From contig JAEYVB010000397.1 in NCBI GenBank assembly GCA_023429345.1, forward strand, positions 1 to 8,670: a DNA stretch of 8,670 nucleotides, written 5' to 3'. The notes under the pieces were generated by a model. That model saw nothing but the letters and a program-made list of their open reading frames with translations. It had not been told where the DNA came from and made no database searches. A program made the translations under genes and the position numbers. This stretch comes from Planctomycetota bacterium. Its GTDB lineage: Bacteria > Planctomycetota > Phycisphaerae > Phycisphaerales > UBA1924. Within the stretch, counting starts at the first letter, position 1, and every line of letters begins with the position of its first letter. Shown here piece after piece: positions 6,964-8,670 of this stretch.

Positions 6964-8670
6964 TCAGCGGGGAGCCTGCGAGTCGCACCAGCGCCGCCAC
7001 ATACCGCGCAGGGCGCGTTCGAAGTGGGCTGCAAAGTCCGCTGCGTCGCACAAGCGTGAGTTGGCGACCCGCTCTCGCAGGCCGGCGCGGAGCGCGGCAA
7101 GCCCCGTCGCGTCCGCGGCGAGCCCGCGGGAAACGGCCACGTATCCGGCCCGGTCCGGGGCTGCGAGCTCCGGCAATCCCACGGCTTCGAGGAGCGATCG
7201 CCCGACCCGTCCGGCGTGCGTGCATCCGGTAAGGGTCACGACGGGCACCCCCATCCAGAGCGACTCGCAGGTGGTGGTCGTGCCGTTATAGGGAAACGTG
7301 TCGAGGGAAATGTCCACGGCTTGGTAGCATGCCAGGTGGGACCGGAGATCGGGCGCGTGGCCGAGTATCTCAAGGCGCTCCGCCGTGATGCCGTGCGACT
7401 CGAATGCCTTGCGTGTGCGTCGCTCGATGGTGGGATCCCCCAGGGCCTTGTTCTTCAGCACGATCCGGGAGTCGGGAACCGAGTTCAGCACCTCGCACCA
7501 CGCACCGATCACATCCGGCGTGATCTTCCCCATGGCGTTGAAGGAGCCGAAGGTAAGCGGCCGGGCGGGATCCCGCGGCCTCACCTCGGGGGCATCTCGG
7601 GAAGGGCTATACACGAGGAAGCATCGATCGAGCCGCGCGAGGGACTCCGTGGCGACACTGGCAATGCCCTCCGGATCGGTCCAGGGATCAACGACGCGGT
7701 AATCGATCGCGGGAACGCCCGTAGTGCCGGGGTAACCCAGGTAGCTCACCTGAACCGGGGCCCCGCGACGGGCGAGGGCCAGCAGTCGCGACCCGTGCGT
7801 GTGTCCCGCGAGGTCCACGGCGATATCGATCCGATCGCTGCGCATCTGCGCGAGGAGCGGCTCGCCGTTGAGGGCGCTGGCGTCCACCCAGCCGTCGCTG
7901 ATCTCCTTGAGACGCTGCGTGGTCTCGTCGGCTCTGCGGGATGTGGAGTAACACACAATCTCGGCCGCGGCGCGGTCGAGCGTCCGCAGGATCGGCTCAA
8001 GAAAGTACGACACCGAGTGCGTCCGAAGGTCGCCCGAGATGAAGCAGAGCCGCAGACGGCGCTCGGGATCGGGCGGGTTAGGAAACCGAGCCGGGGGCGA
8101 GTCTCCGAGCACGGCCGCGACCCGCTTCGCGGCCGTCTCGATCTCGCCGGGCGGCACATCCACGTAGTTGAGCGTGGAGAGCAGGGATGTCAGCACGGGG
8201 ATCGTCCGCGGGAACCTCGTCGCCGCCGCACGCAGAATCTCCAACGACTCGCCCGCCCGGCCGCAGTCCTTCAACAGCGAGGCGAGGTTCACATGGGCTT
8301 GGAAAAGCCCGGGAGCCAGACGCAGGGCATCGCGTGCCGCGGCCTCGGCCTCCTCGGAGCGGCCCAGCTTCAGCAGGCTGAGGGTGAGTCCCAGGTAGGC
8401 AGGGGCGTGCGCCGGGTTCAGCTTGATGGCCGCGCGGTAGCTCTCGACGGCTTCGTGGTGCCGCTCGGCTGTCGCTCGGTGATTCGCGAGTGAGGTTCGT
8501 ACCTCAGCGGAGCCCGGTGCATCGCGTGCCGCCGCCTTCAAAAAGTACTCGGCCTGCTCCGGTTCGCCGCATTGGGAGAGCACGAGCCCGAGAAGATGGG
8601 CAATCTGGGGATCCCGCGGGGACCGCCGCAGCTCCTGCCGGAGGACGGCCTCGGCCTGCGTGAGCTGCCC
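6964..8670 (-). CDS. TPR/SPINDLY-type O-GlcNAc transferase-like protein, 5' end beyond the window
   Basis: The visible 568 residues are the C-terminal part of a GT41-family glycosyltransferase, related to eukaryotic OGT and plant SPINDLY, which put GlcNAc or fucose on serine/threonine. Numbering from the right edge, residues 1 to about 165 hold four or five TPR units (for example 44-58, 69-87, 92-120, 126-154). The catalytic region begins near 205: SGDLRTHSVSYF (212-223) carries a histidine matching an OGT active-site histidine, DLAGHTHGSRL (286-296) and LGYPGTTG (311-318) are hallmark segments, FNAMGKI (377-383) carries the donor-binding lysine, and DTFPYNGTTTTCESLWMG (457-474) binds the nucleotide sugar. 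It therefore looks catalytically intact. The frame stays open to the right edge; a GTG at 8583 lies inside a TPR and is not a credible start. It converges on the sulfotransferase gene with 13 bases between stop codons. Donor sugar and acceptor are unknown. No signal peptide can be assessed. Confidence 0.92.
   Translation of the reverse strand, partial: GQLTQAEAVLRQELRRSPRDPQIAHLLGLVLSQCGEPEQAEYFLKAAARDAPGSAEVRTSLANHRATAERHHEAVESYRAAIKLNPAHAPAYLGLTLSLLKLGRSEEAEAAARDALRLAPGLFQAHVNLASLLKDCGRAGESLEILRAAATRFPRTIPVLTSLLSTLNYVDVPPGEIETAAKRVAAVLGDSPPARFPNPPDPERRLRLCFISGDLRTHSVSYFLEPILRTLDRAAAEIVCYSTSRRADETTQRLKEISDGWVDASALNGEPLLAQMRSDRIDIAVDLAGHTHGSRLLALARRGAPVQVSYLGYPGTTGVPAIDYRVVDPWTDPEGIASVATESLARLDRCFLVYSPSRDAPEVRPRDPARPLTFGSFNAMGKITPDVIGAWCEVLNSVPDSRIVLKNKALGDPTIERRTRKAFESHGITAERLEILGHAPDLRSHLACYQAVDISLDTFPYNGTTTTCESLWMGVPVVTLTGCTHAGRVGRSLLEAVGLPELAAPDRAGYVAVSRGLAADATGLAALRAGLRERVANSRLCDAADFAAHFERALRGMWRRWCDSQAPR

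Noticed and set aside
7216..8493. Plus-strand open frame of 425 codons opposite the glycosyltransferase
   Set aside because: It has no recognisable domain and lies fully over a gene with GT41 hallmark motifs.
8581..8583. GTG as the start of the TPR/O-GlcNAc-transferase-like gene
   Set aside because: The frame continues upstream to the edge with further TPR-like sequence (AEAVLRQELRRSPRDPQIAHLLG), so the real start lies outside.

Overview
This window comes from a high-GC bacterial chromosome. Base composition, the gene families and the protein style suggest a planctomycete, most likely in or near the class Phycisphaerae. The main clues are a short 'CxxCGYsL..LPPG...CPECG' zinc-ribbon protein, and a tetratricopeptide (TPR) sulfotransferase next to a TPR/SPINDLY-type O-GlcNAc transferase. 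The taxonomic call is an inference from style; there is no rRNA or other marker to prove it. Seven protein-coding genes fill almost the whole window, two of them cut by its edges. No tRNA, rRNA, CRISPR array, insertion sequence or phage gene was recognised, and no gap between genes exceeds about 120 bases.

Left half, minus strand, in order of transcription from about 3.6 kb down to 1: (1) a PduO-type cob(I)alamin adenosyltransferase; (2) a six-transmembrane SpoIIE/RsbU-type serine/threonine phosphatase whose GTG start overlaps the end of gene 1 by 11 bases; (3) a 134-residue zinc-ribbon protein with one C-terminal membrane helix, whose GTG start overlaps the phosphatase stop by 4 bases; (4) after a 51-base gap, a Uup-like ABC-F ATPase that runs off the left edge. 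The spacing suggests one transcript for at least the first three genes.

Right half: a 117-base divergent spacer separates the adenosyltransferase from recJ on the plus strand. recJ encodes a single-strand DNA exonuclease of normal length with all its motifs. After 27 bases comes a TPR-sulfotransferase on the same strand. It converges, with only 13 bases between stop codons, on a minus-strand TPR/O-GlcNAc-transferase-like gene whose 5' end lies beyond the right edge.

How they may work together: recJ (DNA repair), the adenosyltransferase (coenzyme B12 formation) and the ABC-F protein (ribosome function) are ordinary housekeeping genes. The more interesting parts are the coupled phosphatase plus zinc-ribbon membrane pair, a candidate signalling unit with no known partner nearby, and the face-to-face pair of TPR enzymes predicted to transfer sulfate and a sugar onto acceptors. 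I did not find a clear, complete, previously undescribed system; the findings are modest leads.
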